From Rhodobacteraceae bacterium 63075 (GTDB taxonomy: Bacteria > Pseudomonadota > Alphaproteobacteria > Rhodobacterales > Rhodobacteraceae), in contig QVMW01000003.1 in assembly GCA_003417655.1 (NCBI GenBank), positions 62,001-126,000 of the forward strand: a stretch of DNA of 64,000 nucleotides, written 5' to 3'. The notes beneath the pieces are model-generated. The model was not told where the DNA came from and ran no database searches. It was given only the letters and a program-made list of their open reading frames with translations. Positions within the stretch are counted from its first letter, which is position 1, and the number at the start of each line of letters is the position of its first letter. Shown in pieces: positions 36,456 to 44,749 of the stretch. The position numbers and the translations under genes were made by a program.

Positions 36456-37973
36456 TCACTCCAGCATGCCGAGCAGCTTGTCGAGGCTCTGCTTGGCGTC
36501 GCCATAGAACATCCGCGTGTTGTCCTTGAAGAAGAGCGGGTTCTCGATGCCCGAGTAGCCCGTGCCCTGCCCGCGCTTGGAGACGAAGACCTGCCCCGCC
36601 TTCCACACTTCGAGGACAGGCATCCCGGCAATCGGCGAGTTCGGGTCGTCCTGCGCCGCCGGGTTGACGATGTCATTGGAGCCGATGACGATGACCACGT
36701 CGGTATCGGGGAAATCGTCGTTGATCTCCTCCATCTCCATGACGATGTCATAAGGCACCTTGGCCTCGGCCAGCAGCACGTTCATATGCCCCGGCAGACG
36801 CCCGGCCACGGGGTGAATCGCGAAGCGCACCTCCTTGCCCTTGCCGCGCAGGCGGCGCGTCAGCTCGGCGACGTTGTTCTGCGCCTGCGCCACGGCCATG
36901 CCATACCCCGGCACGATCACCACGCTGGAGGCCTCCTCCAGCGCAGCGGCCACGCCGTCGGCCTCGATGGCGACCTGCTCGCCCTCCACGGCCATCTGCT
37001 CGCCCGCAGGCCCGCCGAAGCCGCCGAGAATCACGGAGATGAACGAGCGGTTCATCGCCTTGCACATGATGTAGGACAGGATCGCACCCGAGGAGCCCAC
37101 CAGCGCGCCGACCACGATCAGAAGGTCATTGCCCAGGCTGAAGCCGATCGCCGCCGCGGCCCAGCCCGAGTAGGAGTTGAGCATCGACACGACGACGGGC
37201 ATATCCGCACCGCCGATCCCCATAATCAGGTGATAGCCGATGAAAAGCCCCGCCAGCGTGAGCACGACAAGCGCCCAGGAGCCGCCGCCTGTGAGATAGA
37301 TGATCAGCATGATGAGCGAGAGCGCAGCCGCGCCCGCGTTGAGCATATGCCCGCCGGGCAGCTTCCTGGCGCTGGTGTCGACCTCGAAAGGCAGCATCGA
37401 AGAGGAACCCGCCAGCTTGGCATAGGCGATGACCGAGCCGGTAAAGGTCACCGCGCCGATCCAGATCCCCAGCACCAGCTCGACCCGCAGGATCCCGATC
37501 TCGACCGAGGATTTCTTGGCGATGAGCTGGCCGAAGGCCGACAGGCCGTCATAGGCCTCCTTGGGCAGGCCGGTGGCCGTGATCCCGTCTTCCCCGACCG
37601 CGCCGAGGACAAGGCCCCGGGCCGCGTAGACATCGGCGATATAGTTGATCATCAGGTCGGCGTTGAAGCCCACGAAGACCGCCGCGAGGCCCACGAGCGA
37701 GTGCATGATCGCCACGAGCTCGGGCATCTGGGTCATCTCGACCCTGGTCGCCAGCTGATAGCCAACGGCTGCGCCGCCCGCGATCAGAACGAGCGAGGCC
37801 AGCCAGAGGCCGGAGCCGGGGCCGACAAGCGTCGCCAGGACGGCGACGGCCATGCCGACAATGCCGTACCAGACCGCGCGTTTCGCGCTTTCCTGGCCCG
37901 AAAGCCCGCCGAGCGACAAGATGAAGAGGATGGCGGCGACCACATAGGCCGCGATGGTGAATGCGTTTTCCAT
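36456..37973 (-). CDS. pntB: NAD(P) transhydrogenase subunit beta
   Basis: 505 aa. The N-terminal part (about 1-290) has eight or nine membrane segments forming the proton channel; the C-terminal domain III binds NADP(H), with [15 protein letters not shown] and GANDIV-like [11 protein letters not shown]. With PntA it couples proton entry to hydride transfer from NADH to NADP+. It starts 15 bp after the pntA stop. The operon ends at the terminator at 36404-36435. Confidence 0.96.
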   Translation of the reverse strand: MENAFTIAAYVVAAILFILSLGGLSGQESAKRAVWYGIVGMAVAVLATLVGPGSGLWLASLVLIAGGAAVGYQLATRVEMTQMPELVAIMHSLVGLAAVFVGFNADLMINYIADVYAARGLVLGAVGEDGITATGLPKEAYDGLSAFGQLIAKKSSVEIGILRVELVLGIWIGAVTFTGSVIAYAKLAGSSSMLPFEVDTSARKLPGGHMLNAGAAALSLIMLIIYLTGGGSWALVVLTLAGLFIGYHLIMGIGGADMPVVVSMLNSYSGWAAAAIGFSLGNDLLIVVGALVGSSGAILSYIMCKAMNRSFISVILGGFGGPAGEQMAVEGEQVAIEADGVAAALEEASSVVIVPGYGMAVAQAQNNVAELTRRLRGKGKEVRFAIHPVAGRLPGHMNVLLAEAKVPYDIVMEMEEINDDFPDTDVVIVIGSNDIVNPAAQDDPNSPIAGMPVLEVWKAGQVFVSKRGQGTGYSGIENPLFFKDNTRMFYGDAKQSLDKLLGMLE

Positions 37974-37988
37974 TGTCTGCGCTCCCCC

Positions 37989-39566
37989 TTACGATTTCTG
38001 GAACATGGCGAGCATGCGCCGTGTCACGAGGAAGCCGCCGAAGATGTTGATGGCGGCCATGAAGATACCCAGCCCTGCCAGGATCGTGATCAGCCAGGAC
38101 GTGGAGCCGATCTGGATGAGCGCGCCGAGGATGATGATCGAGGAGATCGCGTTGGTCACGGCCATGAGCGGCGTGTGCAGGCTGTGCGCCACGCCCCAGA
38201 TCACCTGGAAGCCGACGAACACAGCCAGCACGAAGACGATGAAATGCTGCATGAAGCTCGCCGGCATCCCCGGAATGAGCCCGACCCCGAGCACCAGCGC
38301 CGCGCCGATCCCCAGAAGCGTGACCTGGCTCTTGGTCTGCGCCTTGAAGGCGGCCACTTCTTCGGCGCGCTTCTCCTCGGGCGTCAGTTCCTTGACTTCC
38401 GGTTTCTTCTGCGCCGCGATGGCCTGAACCTTCGGCGGCGGCGGCGGGAAGGTGATCTCGCCCTCGAAGGCCACGGTCGCGCCGCGAATGACATCGTCAT
38501 CCATGTCATGATCGACAACGCCGTCCTTCTCGGGCGTCAGGTCGGTCATCATGTGGCGGATGTTCGTGGCGTAGAGGTTCGAGGCCTGTGTCGCCATGCG
38601 GCTGGCGAAATCCGTGTAGCCGACGATGGTCACGCCATTGTCGGTCACGATCTTCTCGTCCTTGACGGTGCCTTCCGCGTTGCCGCCCTGCTCGGCGGCC
38701 AGATCGACGATGACCGAGCCGGGCTTCATCGCCGCGATCATGTCCTTGGTCCAGAGCTTCGGGGCCGGGCGGTTGGGGATCAGCGCCGTGGTGATGACGA
38801 TGTCCACCTCGGGGGCCAGCTCGCGGAACTTGGCAAGCTGCGCCTCGCGGAATTCCTCGGACTGGACGGAGGCATAGCCGCCCGTCGCCGCGCCGTCCTG
38901 CGTCTCCTCCTCGAAATCGAGATAGACGAATTCCGCGCCCATCGATTCGACCTGCTCGGCCACTTCGGGGCGCACGTCGAAAGCGTAGGTGACCGCGCCG
39001 AGGCTTGTCGAAGTGCCGATCGCGGCAAGGCCCGCTACACCGGCCCCCACCACGAGAACTTTCGCAGGCGGAACCTTGCCCGCCGCCGTGATCTGCCCGG
39101 TGAAGAACCGGCCGAAATTGCTGCCCGCCTCGATGACGGCGCGGTAGCCCGCGATATTGGCCATCGAGCTCAGCGCATCCATCTTCTGGGCGCGGCTGAT
39201 ACGCGGCACCATCTCCATGGCGATGACATTCGCGCCCTTGGCCTTCGCGGCCTCCATGCCCTCTTCGTTTCCGGCCGGATTGAAGAAGGAAATCAGCGTC
39301 TTGCCCTTCTTGAGATAGCCCAGCTCCTCGCTCGACGGCTGGCGCACCTTGGCGATGATCTCGGCGTCCTTCCAAAGGGCATTGGCGGTCTTCTTGATGG
39401 TGACGCCGGCCTCCTTGTAGTCCTTGTCCGAAAAGCCCGCCAGCGCGCCCGCGCCGGTCTCGATCATGCACGCATGGCCCAGCTTGACAAGCTGGCGCGC
39501 AGAGTCCGGGGTCATGGCGACGCGCGCCTCCCCCTCGAAAGTTTCCTTTGGTGTTCCGATTATCAC
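37989..39566 (-). CDS. pntA: NAD(P) transhydrogenase subunit alpha
   Basis: 525 aa. The NAD(H)-binding domain I opens with IIGTPKETFEGEARVAMTP and carries VLVVGAGVAGLAAIG and YAFDVRPEVAEQ. A Pro/Lys-rich linker (about residues 385-410) leads to four C-terminal membrane segments, so the alpha subunit is undivided as in E. coli. GTG 39566 is chosen because an AGGGGGA site lies 8 bp upstream and homologues begin at this point; a TTG six codons earlier is possible. The promoter probably lies in 39567-39676. Confidence 0.95.
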   Translation of the reverse strand: MIIGTPKETFEGEARVAMTPDSARQLVKLGHACMIETGAGALAGFSDKDYKEAGVTIKKTANALWKDAEIIAKVRQPSSEELGYLKKGKTLISFFNPAGNEEGMEAAKAKGANVIAMEMVPRISRAQKMDALSSMANIAGYRAVIEAGSNFGRFFTGQITAAGKVPPAKVLVVGAGVAGLAAIGTSTSLGAVTYAFDVRPEVAEQVESMGAEFVYLDFEEETQDGAATGGYASVQSEEFREAQLAKFRELAPEVDIVITTALIPNRPAPKLWTKDMIAAMKPGSVIVDLAAEQGGNAEGTVKDEKIVTDNGVTIVGYTDFASRMATQASNLYATNIRHMMTDLTPEKDGVVDHDMDDDVIRGATVAFEGEITFPPPPPKVQAIAAQKKPEVKELTPEEKRAEEVAAFKAQTKSQVTLLGIGAALVLGVGLIPGMPASFMQHFIVFVLAVFVGFQVIWGVAHSLHTPLMAVTNAISSIIILGALIQIGSTSWLITILAGLGIFMAAINIFGGFLVTRRMLAMFQKS

Positions 39567-39676
39567 CGGTCTTCCCCCTTCCAACTATCGCCCGGTTGCG
39601 GGCAATTATATTTCACGCAAGCAGCAAGGAGCTTGCCGAAAATTACAATCACAAATGCCGCATCGCAGCACGGCTG

Positions 39677-40129
39677 TCAAAGCCAACGTCGCGTCTCGCG
39701 CCTGTAGGCGTCGAATTCTGCCCCGAACGCATCGTGCAGCCTCTCTTCTTCCCCTTCGATGAAGCGCCAGCTGATGAGCCACATGAAGATCGGCACCAGC
39801 ACCAGCGCGGGGATCACCCCCCAATACAGCGCCGCGCCTGCCAATACAAACGCATCGCCCAGGTAGATCGGGTTGCGACTCAGCGAGAAGACCCCGCCGG
39901 TCACCATGGCGCTTGGCACTTCGCGCGGAATGATCGTCGTGCGGTGCCGCCACATCTGCCAGGCCGCCGCGACCATGAGCAGAATGCCGACGATGGCGAG
40001 CACCACCCCGAAGGGCCGCGCCCAGAGCAGGCTCCAGCCCGGCCAGAGCGCCGCCTGCGCCTGCGCCATGCCCCGGGCCAGGGCGATGAAGCCGATGAGC
40101 CAGACCGGCGGCAGGTCGATCCATTTCAT
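39677..40129 (-). CDS. Isoprenylcysteine methyltransferase-like (ICMT/PEMT) membrane protein
   Basis: 150 aa with four hydrophobic segments. The C-terminal half has VFSLSRNPIYLGD and RFIEGEEERLHDAFGAEFDAY, the SAM-binding signature of the ICMT/PEMT superfamily. Bacterial members methylate small lipid or thiol compounds; the substrate is unknown here. The start is ATG 40129. It lies 31 bp after the MBL-fold gene and 110 bp before pntA, all on the minus strand. Confidence 0.82.
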   Translation of the reverse strand: MKWIDLPPVWLIGFIALARGMAQAQAALWPGWSLLWARPFGVVLAIVGILLMVAAAWQMWRHRTTIIPREVPSAMVTGGVFSLSRNPIYLGDAFVLAGAALYWGVIPALVLVPIFMWLISWRFIEGEEERLHDAFGAEFDAYRRETRRWL

Positions 40130-40160
40130 ACCCGCGCCCCCGGTCCGCGCTCTGCGCCGC

Positions 40161-41114
40161 TCACTCCCATTCCATCTCCTCGAAGACGCGGCCGGCGTTT
40201 TTCGTGGCCAGCTCCTCGAACGTGTCCAGATGTTCCCAGTTGGACTGGTCCACATAATAGGCGCTGGCAAGATCGCCGCCCTCGTCAAGATGCGCGCCGA
40301 TCTTGGCGCGCAGGTCCTTGATATAGCCCATCGTGCCTTCATAGACGACCGGCATGTTCGTCGGATGCCCGTGACCGGGGATGATGTAGGTCGGGTTCAT
40401 GTCCATGAACGGACCCTCGAAGGTCTCGACCCAGCAGCTCGTGCAGGTATCGGCGAAAATCGGCGGCATGCGCGTGTGAAAGGCGATATCCCCGGCGATC
40501 ATCATGGACTGCTCCGGCAGCCAGACCTGGGTGTCGCCCGGCCCGTGGGCGGGGCCCAGATGCAGCACTTCGAATGTCGTGCCGCCGAGCTCGTATTCGT
40601 AGCTGTCCGAGAAGCTCAGGTTGGCCGGAACGACCCGCGTGCCCTCCGCCTTGTCGCGGTTGTAGCGCTTCATGCCTTCCAGGATCTCGTGGCCATGCGC
40701 CTCCACCTCGGCGATCGCCTCCTCATGGGCGAGGATATCGACGCCGAGATCGGCCCAGTAGGAATTGCCGAGCATCGCGTGGCCCTGCCCGTTCTCGTTG
40801 ATGACGAGCTTGACGGGCTGGTCCGTGACCGCCTTGATCTCCTCGTGCAGGGCCGCCGCCAGCCGCGCCGAGGCGCCGCCATTGATGACGACGACGCCCT
40901 CGCTCGTGACCACGAAGCTGAGGTTGTTGTTATGGCCGGAGTTCTCGTAGGTCGGCGGCGCGGTCGCCCCGATCGCGCTCCAGACATTCTCGATGACCTG
41001 GAACGGCTTGGAATAGAGCTCGGATTGCGGATACTGGTCGGCGATGTCCTCGCTCGCGGCGGCCATGCCCGCGCAGAGCGCCGCGGCGGCTGTCAGTGTT
41101 TTCAGATGTTTCAT
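40161..41114 (-). CDS. Exported MBL-fold protein with altered metal site
   Basis: 317 aa. A signal peptide (MKHLKTLTAAAALCAGMAAA) and the strong site AAGGAGGGG set the start at ATG 41114. The body follows the metallo-beta-lactamase fold: VINGGASARLAAALHEEI, HLGPAHGPGDTQVWLPEQ, MIAGDIAFHTRMPPIF and IPGHGHPTNM. The usual HxHxDH metal motif is replaced by NENGQGH at residues 106-112, so only the last His is kept, while the later His/Asp motifs remain. Resembles the SoxH/quinoprotein-relay group of periplasmic MBL proteins. Activity may be lost or changed. Confidence 0.8.
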   Translation of the reverse strand: MKHLKTLTAAAALCAGMAAASEDIADQYPQSELYSKPFQVIENVWSAIGATAPPTYENSGHNNNLSFVVTSEGVVVINGGASARLAAALHEEIKAVTDQPVKLVINENGQGHAMLGNSYWADLGVDILAHEEAIAEVEAHGHEILEGMKRYNRDKAEGTRVVPANLSFSDSYEYELGGTTFEVLHLGPAHGPGDTQVWLPEQSMMIAGDIAFHTRMPPIFADTCTSCWVETFEGPFMDMNPTYIIPGHGHPTNMPVVYEGTMGYIKDLRAKIGAHLDEGGDLASAYYVDQSNWEHLDTFEELATKNAGRVFEEMEWE

Positions 41115-41148
41115 GCCATTCCCCTCCTTGAGTTTGCCTGCACCTTCA

Positions 41149-41166
41149 CATTCACCCGGATGAATG
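41149..41166. promoter_or_regulatory. Operator-like inverted repeat CATTCA-N6-TGAATG
   Basis: An 18-bp near-palindrome lies 35 bp upstream of the MBL-gene start, in the 228-bp region shared with the divergent SDR-kynU-kynA cluster. The position suits a repressor or activator site; the protein that binds is not known. Confidence 0.45.
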
Positions 41167-41342
41167 TCTAGAGGCCATGCGTAGCCGGGAGGAACGCGAT
41201 ACCGTTTCCGCTTGGAGAAGTCTCCCCCCCCTGCACAGAGCGCCGCAGGCACCAGCGCCTTGCCGGGGTCACCCATGGCCCCTGACGCTCTTGCAAATTC
41301 CCCCGTTGCCCGACACTCTCGCCGCAAACGAGGGAGGACACC

Positions 41343-42107
41343 ATGAGTGAGACGGGGAGTCTGACGGGAAAACACGCGCTTGTCACGGGCGGCGGAACGG
41401 GAATCGGCCTTGCCATCGCCGAAGCGCTCGCCGACGAGGGCGCGGAGGTGACGATCACGGGCCGCCGCGCCGATGTGCTCGAGGATGTCGCGGGCGGCAG
41501 GCTGCACGCCCAGCAAATGGACGTGGCCGACGAGGCCTCCGTGGTGGAGGGCACCGCTGCCGCCGTCTCCGCGCGCGGGCCGGTGCAGATCTGCGTGGCC
41601 AATGCGGGCATCGCCGAGGGCAAGACGCTCCAGAAGACCGATCTCGACTTCTGGCGCAAGGTCATGGCGATCAATCTCGACGGCGCCTTCCTGACGATCC
41701 GCGAGAGCATGCGCTCCATGACGCAGACGGACTGGGGCCGCGTCATCGCCGTCAGCTCCATCGCCGGGCTGCACGGGCTCAAGGGCGCGGGGGCCTATTC
41801 GGCCTCCAAGCACGGCGTGCTCGGCCTCATCCGCACCTACTCGGAGGAATATCTTGGGACCGGCTTTACCTTCAACTCGCTTTGCCCCGGCTATGTCGAG
41901 ACGGATATCGTCCGCAAACAGGCCGTCTCCATCGCCGAACGCACCGGGCAGAGCGTGGAGGAGGCGCGGGGCTACATGGCCTCGGCCAACCGCCACAAGA
42001 CGCTGATCCGGCCCGAAGAAGTCGCCGCCGCGGCGCTCTGGCTTTGCCGCCCGGGCTCGGAAAGCGTCAACGGCATCGAAGTGCCCATTGCGGGCGGCAA
42101 GATATAG
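41343..42107 (+). CDS. Short-chain dehydrogenase/reductase in kynurenine cluster
   Basis: 254 aa classic SDR: cofactor loop TGGGTGIG, the VANAGIAEG motif, catalytic Ser in AVSSIAGLHG and YSASK. The layout is similar to 3-hydroxyacyl or 3-hydroxybutyrate dehydrogenases. GGGAGGA precedes ATG 41343. It lies 43 bp upstream of kynU in the same direction and probably shares its transcript; whether it acts on a tryptophan catabolite is not known. Confidence 0.88.
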   Translation: MSETGSLTGKHALVTGGGTGIGLAIAEALADEGAEVTITGRRADVLEDVAGGRLHAQQMDVADEASVVEGTAAAVSARGPVQICVANAGIAEGKTLQKTDLDFWRKVMAINLDGAFLTIRESMRSMTQTDWGRVIAVSSIAGLHGLKGAGAYSASKHGVLGLIRTYSEEYLGTGFTFNSLCPGYVETDIVRKQAVSIAERTGQSVEEARGYMASANRHKTLIRPEEVAAAALWLCRPGSESVNGIEVPIAGGKI

Positions 42108-42150
42108 CGCCTTGCGCGCGCACCCACCGTTCCAGAACACAGGACAGGAC

Positions 42151-43344
42151 ATGACGGATTTTTCCAAGACCAAGGCGCAGTTTCACATCCCTGAGGGGAT
42201 GATCTATCTCGATGGCAACTCGCTCGGCCCCCTGCCCAAGGCAGCGCCCGCGAAGATGCAGGCGGTGATGCAGGATGAATGGGGCGAGATGCTCATCACC
42301 GGCTGGAACAAGGCCGGGTGGATGGCCCAGCCCACCCGCGTCGGCGACCGGATCGCCCGGCTGATCGGAGCGGAGGAAGGCCATGTGGTGATGGGCGACA
42401 CGCTCTCGATCAAGGTCTACCAGGCGCTGGCCTCGGCGCTGGAGATGCGCCCGGAGCGGAAAGTGATTCTTTCCGACAGCGGCAATTTCCCGTCCGATCT
42501 CTACATGGCCGAAGGGCTGATCAAGTCGCTGGGCCAGGGCCACGAGCTGCGCGTCGTCGCGCCCGAGGAGGTGGAAGCCAATATCACCGAGGAGGTGGCG
42601 GTCACGCTCATCACCGAGGTCGATTATCGCACGGGGCGCCTGCACGACATGGCCGCGCTGACCGAAAAGGCCCATGCCGCCGGCGCACTGACGGTCTGGG
42701 ACCTGGCGCATACCGCCGGAGCGACGGATGTGCGCGTCGCCGAGGCGGGGGCCGATTTCGCCGTGGGCTGCACCTACAAGTATCTCAATGGCGGCCCGGG
42801 CGCGCCGGCCTTCATCTATGTCGCCCCGCGCCACGCGGATGTGGCCCGCCCGGCCCTGTCGGGCTGGCTCGGCCATGAAGCCCCCTTCGCCTTCGACCAG
42901 AGCTACCGCCCTGGCGCGGGAATCGAGCGGATGCGGGTGGGTACGCCACCCGTCCTCGCGCTCGCCGCGCTGGAAGCGGCGCTCGATATCTGGGACATGA
43001 CCGACATGGCGGCGATCCGCGCGAAATCAAAGGAGCTGACGACGCTTTTCGCCGAGGAGGTCTCGCGCCGCTGCCCGATGCTGACGCTCGCTTCGCCGGA
43101 AGACCCGGAGGCCCGCGGCAGCCAGGTCTCCTTCATCTTCGAGGAGGGATATGCCGCCATGCAGGCGCTGATCGCGCGTGGCGTCATCGGCGATTTCCGC
43201 GCCCCGGAGATCATGCGCTTCGGCTTCACGCCGCTCTATATCGACGCGGCGGATGTGATGCGCGCCGTGGAGATCATCGACGAGGTGATGACAGGCAAGC
43301 TCTGGGACCGCGAGGACTACAAGGCGCGCGCCGCCGTGACATGA
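42151..43344 (+). CDS. kynU: Kynureninase
   Basis: 397 aa PLP enzyme that cleaves kynurenine to anthranilate and alanine. The PLP lysine is Lys210 in GCTYKYLNGGPGAPAF. YLDGNSLGPLPK near the N-terminus and LTVWDLAHTAGA (cofactor Asp) are family hallmarks. The start is ATG 42151 with AGGACAGGA just upstream; an upstream in-frame ATG inside the SDR gene is rejected. It precedes kynA, separated by a 305-bp region with hairpins and a small ORF. Confidence 0.95.
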   Translation: MTDFSKTKAQFHIPEGMIYLDGNSLGPLPKAAPAKMQAVMQDEWGEMLITGWNKAGWMAQPTRVGDRIARLIGAEEGHVVMGDTLSIKVYQALASALEMRPERKVILSDSGNFPSDLYMAEGLIKSLGQGHELRVVAPEEVEANITEEVAVTLITEVDYRTGRLHDMAALTEKAHAAGALTVWDLAHTAGATDVRVAEAGADFAVGCTYKYLNGGPGAPAFIYVAPRHADVARPALSGWLGHEAPFAFDQSYRPGAGIERMRVGTPPVLALAALEAALDIWDMTDMAAIRAKSKELTTLFAEEVSRRCPMLTLASPEDPEARGSQVSFIFEEGYAAMQALIARGVIGDFRAPEIMRFGFTPLYIDAADVMRAVEIIDEVMTGKLWDREDYKARAAVT

Positions 43345-43347
43345 TTT

Positions 43348-43469
43348 CGGATCTTGCTGCGCAAGATCCGACCCGGCGGGGGGAGCGCTGCTCCCCCCGC
43401 CCCCACAGTATATGTGGGGGGACCAGTCCCCCCACACCCCCCTGGGATATTTTGGGCAAGAAAAAAGGG
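43348..43469 (+). repeat. Composite multi-hairpin intergenic element, copy 2
   Basis: Immediately after the kynU stop: hairpin 1 at 43348-43370 (10-bp stem, TGC loop), hairpin 2 at 43377-43399 (CGGGGGGAGC/GCTCCCCCCG), hairpin 3 at 43400-43420 (CCCCCACA/TGTGGGGG) and hairpin 4 at 43416-43433 (GGGGGGAC/GTCCCCCC). Hairpins 3 and 4 share 43416-43420 and exclude each other. The tail GGGATATTTTGGGCAAGA matches copy 1 at 26950-27089. Hairpin 1 may serve as the kynU terminator. Confidence 0.7.
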
Positions 43470-43506
43470 CTTTGACTTTGGCGGGGGTGCAGGTCACTTT
43501 CAGGTC

Positions 43507-43602
43507 ATGAACCAGGCAGAGCGCATACATACCGAGCTTCGCCCGCAGGGCTGGATCGCCACGTGGCGGCGGCTCGCCATGGGAACGCCGTTGAACTGCT
43601 GA
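43507..43602 (+). CDS. Possible 31-codon leader peptide upstream of kynA
   Basis: A short ORF from ATG 43507 to TGA 43602, 47 bp before kynA. It encodes 31 residues with two Trp codons close together (residues 16 and 20, [17 protein letters not shown] at the end). Because kynA degrades tryptophan, a Trp-sensing leader is conceivable. Against this, the ribosome site is weak (AGG only 3-5 bases upstream) and no clear antiterminator/terminator pair follows. Low confidence. Confidence 0.3.
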   Translation: MNQAERIHTELRPQGWIATWRRLAMGTPLNC

Positions 43603-43649
43603 GCGGGCGGCCCTTCGCCCCCCTCATCAGCAATTCACGGAAGACAGAC

Positions 43650-44483
43650 ATGACCACATCCTACGACCCCGCCGAAGACGGCGCCCAGATGGCCTTCGAT
43701 GGCCGCATGTCCTATGGCGACTACCTCGCGCTGGACAGGATCCTCACCGCCCAGGCGCCGCGTTCGGACGCCCATGACGAGCTGCTCTTCATCATCCAGC
43801 ACCAGACCTCGGAGCTGTGGATGAAGCTCGCCATCCACGAACTCACCGCCGCGCGCGAGAAACTCGCCGCCGGTGATCTGCAACCGGCCTTCAAGATGCT
43901 CGCCCGCGTCGCGCGCATATTCGAGCAGCTCAACAATGCCTGGGACGTGCTGCGCACCATGACGCCCTCGGATTACACGCGCTTCCGCGAGGATCTCGGC
44001 CAGAGCTCTGGCTTCCAGTCGCATCAATACCGGCTGATCGAGTTCCTGCTGGGCAATCGCAACCGGGCCATGATCCGCCCGCACGCCCATGTGCCGATGC
44101 TCAAGGCCGCGCTCGAGGCCGAGCTGGAGCGCCCCTCGCTTTATGACGTCGCGCTTGCGGCCCTGGCGCGGGAGGTGAGCGTGCCCGAGGCGGCGCTCAA
44201 CCGCGATCTCAGCCAGTCCTACACGGTGCAAGAGGGCGTGGCCGAGGCCTGGGCCGAGGTCTACCGCGCGCCCGAAAAGCACTGGCAACTCTACGAGCTG
44301 GCCGAGAAGCTCGTCGATTTCGAGGACTACTTCCGCCGCTGGCGCTTCAACCATGTCACCACGGTCGAGCGTGTCATCGGCTTCAAGCGCGGCACGGGGG
44401 GCACCGGCGGCGTGAGCTATCTCAAGAAGATGCTGGAGGTCGAGCTCTTTCCCGAGCTCTGGCATGTGAGAACGGAGCTCTAG
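43650..44483 (+). CDS. kynA: Tryptophan 2,3-dioxygenase
   Basis: 277 aa heme enzyme that opens the tryptophan ring to N-formylkynurenine. Family motifs: [38 protein letters not shown] and the C-terminal [14 protein letters not shown] plus [12 protein letters not shown] 43650 has GGAAG upstream; upstream in-frame codons overlap the small leader ORF and are rejected. The stop codon TAG (44481-44483) lies at the junction of the inverted-repeat element at 44481-44749. With kynU this forms part of the route to anthranilate; a formamidase gene (kynB) is not in the window. Confidence 0.96.
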   Translation: MTTSYDPAEDGAQMAFDGRMSYGDYLALDRILTAQAPRSDAHDELLFIIQHQTSELWMKLAIHELTAAREKLAAGDLQPAFKMLARVARIFEQLNNAWDVLRTMTPSDYTRFREDLGQSSGFQSHQYRLIEFLLGNRNRAMIRPHAHVPMLKAALEAELERPSLYDVALAALAREVSVPEAALNRDLSQSYTVQEGVAEAWAEVYRAPEKHWQLYELAEKLVDFEDYFRRWRFNHVTTVERVIGFKRGTGGTGGVSYLKKMLEVELFPELWHVRTEL

Positions 44484-44749
44484 GCGGCGTCTACACTTGT
44501 CAGACCGCCCCGGCGCGAGACGGATTTTGCTTCTCGCAAGGCATCTGACGCGCCGAAGTGTGATCACTTTCAGCGGCAGATAACGCAGCGAGGGGCAAAA
44601 TCCGCCGCGCCCCGAAGGGGTTTCGCGAATTTTCGCCAGACCTGCGTTATCCGAGCTTGAAATAGCCCGCTATTGCTGCGCTCGAATGCCTGGGACTGAC
44701 GAAAATTCGACTGAAACCGGGGCGGCCTGACAAGTGCAGACGCCGCCTA
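44481..44749. mobile_element. MITE-like element with 31-bp terminal inverted repeats and TA duplication
   Basis: The ends starting GGCGGCGTCT at 44483 and, inverted, at 44747 form 31-bp terminal repeats with two mismatches. TA flanks both ends (44481-44482, 44748-44749), consistent with a TA target duplication as made by IS630-type or some IS5-type transposases. The 265-bp interior has no gene but has nested inverted repeats: CGGATTTTGC/GCAAAATCCG, ATAACGCAG/CTGCGTTAT and CGAATTTTCG/CGAAAATTCG. The element lies between the convergent kynA and glutamine-amidotransferase genes, and its junctions hold both stop codons. Confidence 0.8.

Noticed and set aside
36155..36507. Short plus-strand ORFs (66 and 101 aa) upstream of the pntB terminator
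   Set aside because: They run through the terminator hairpin, have no ribosome site and no recognisable pattern.
36426..39707. 1093-aa open frame opposite pntAB
   Set aside because: Composition is His/Asp/Arg-rich and mirrors the pnt genes; pntA and pntB are unmistakable on the minus strand.
43354..43506. Longer version (82 aa) of the small ORF before kynA
   Set aside because: The front part reads through the hairpin chain and gives Gly/Pro-rich filler; only the ATG 43507 version is considered.
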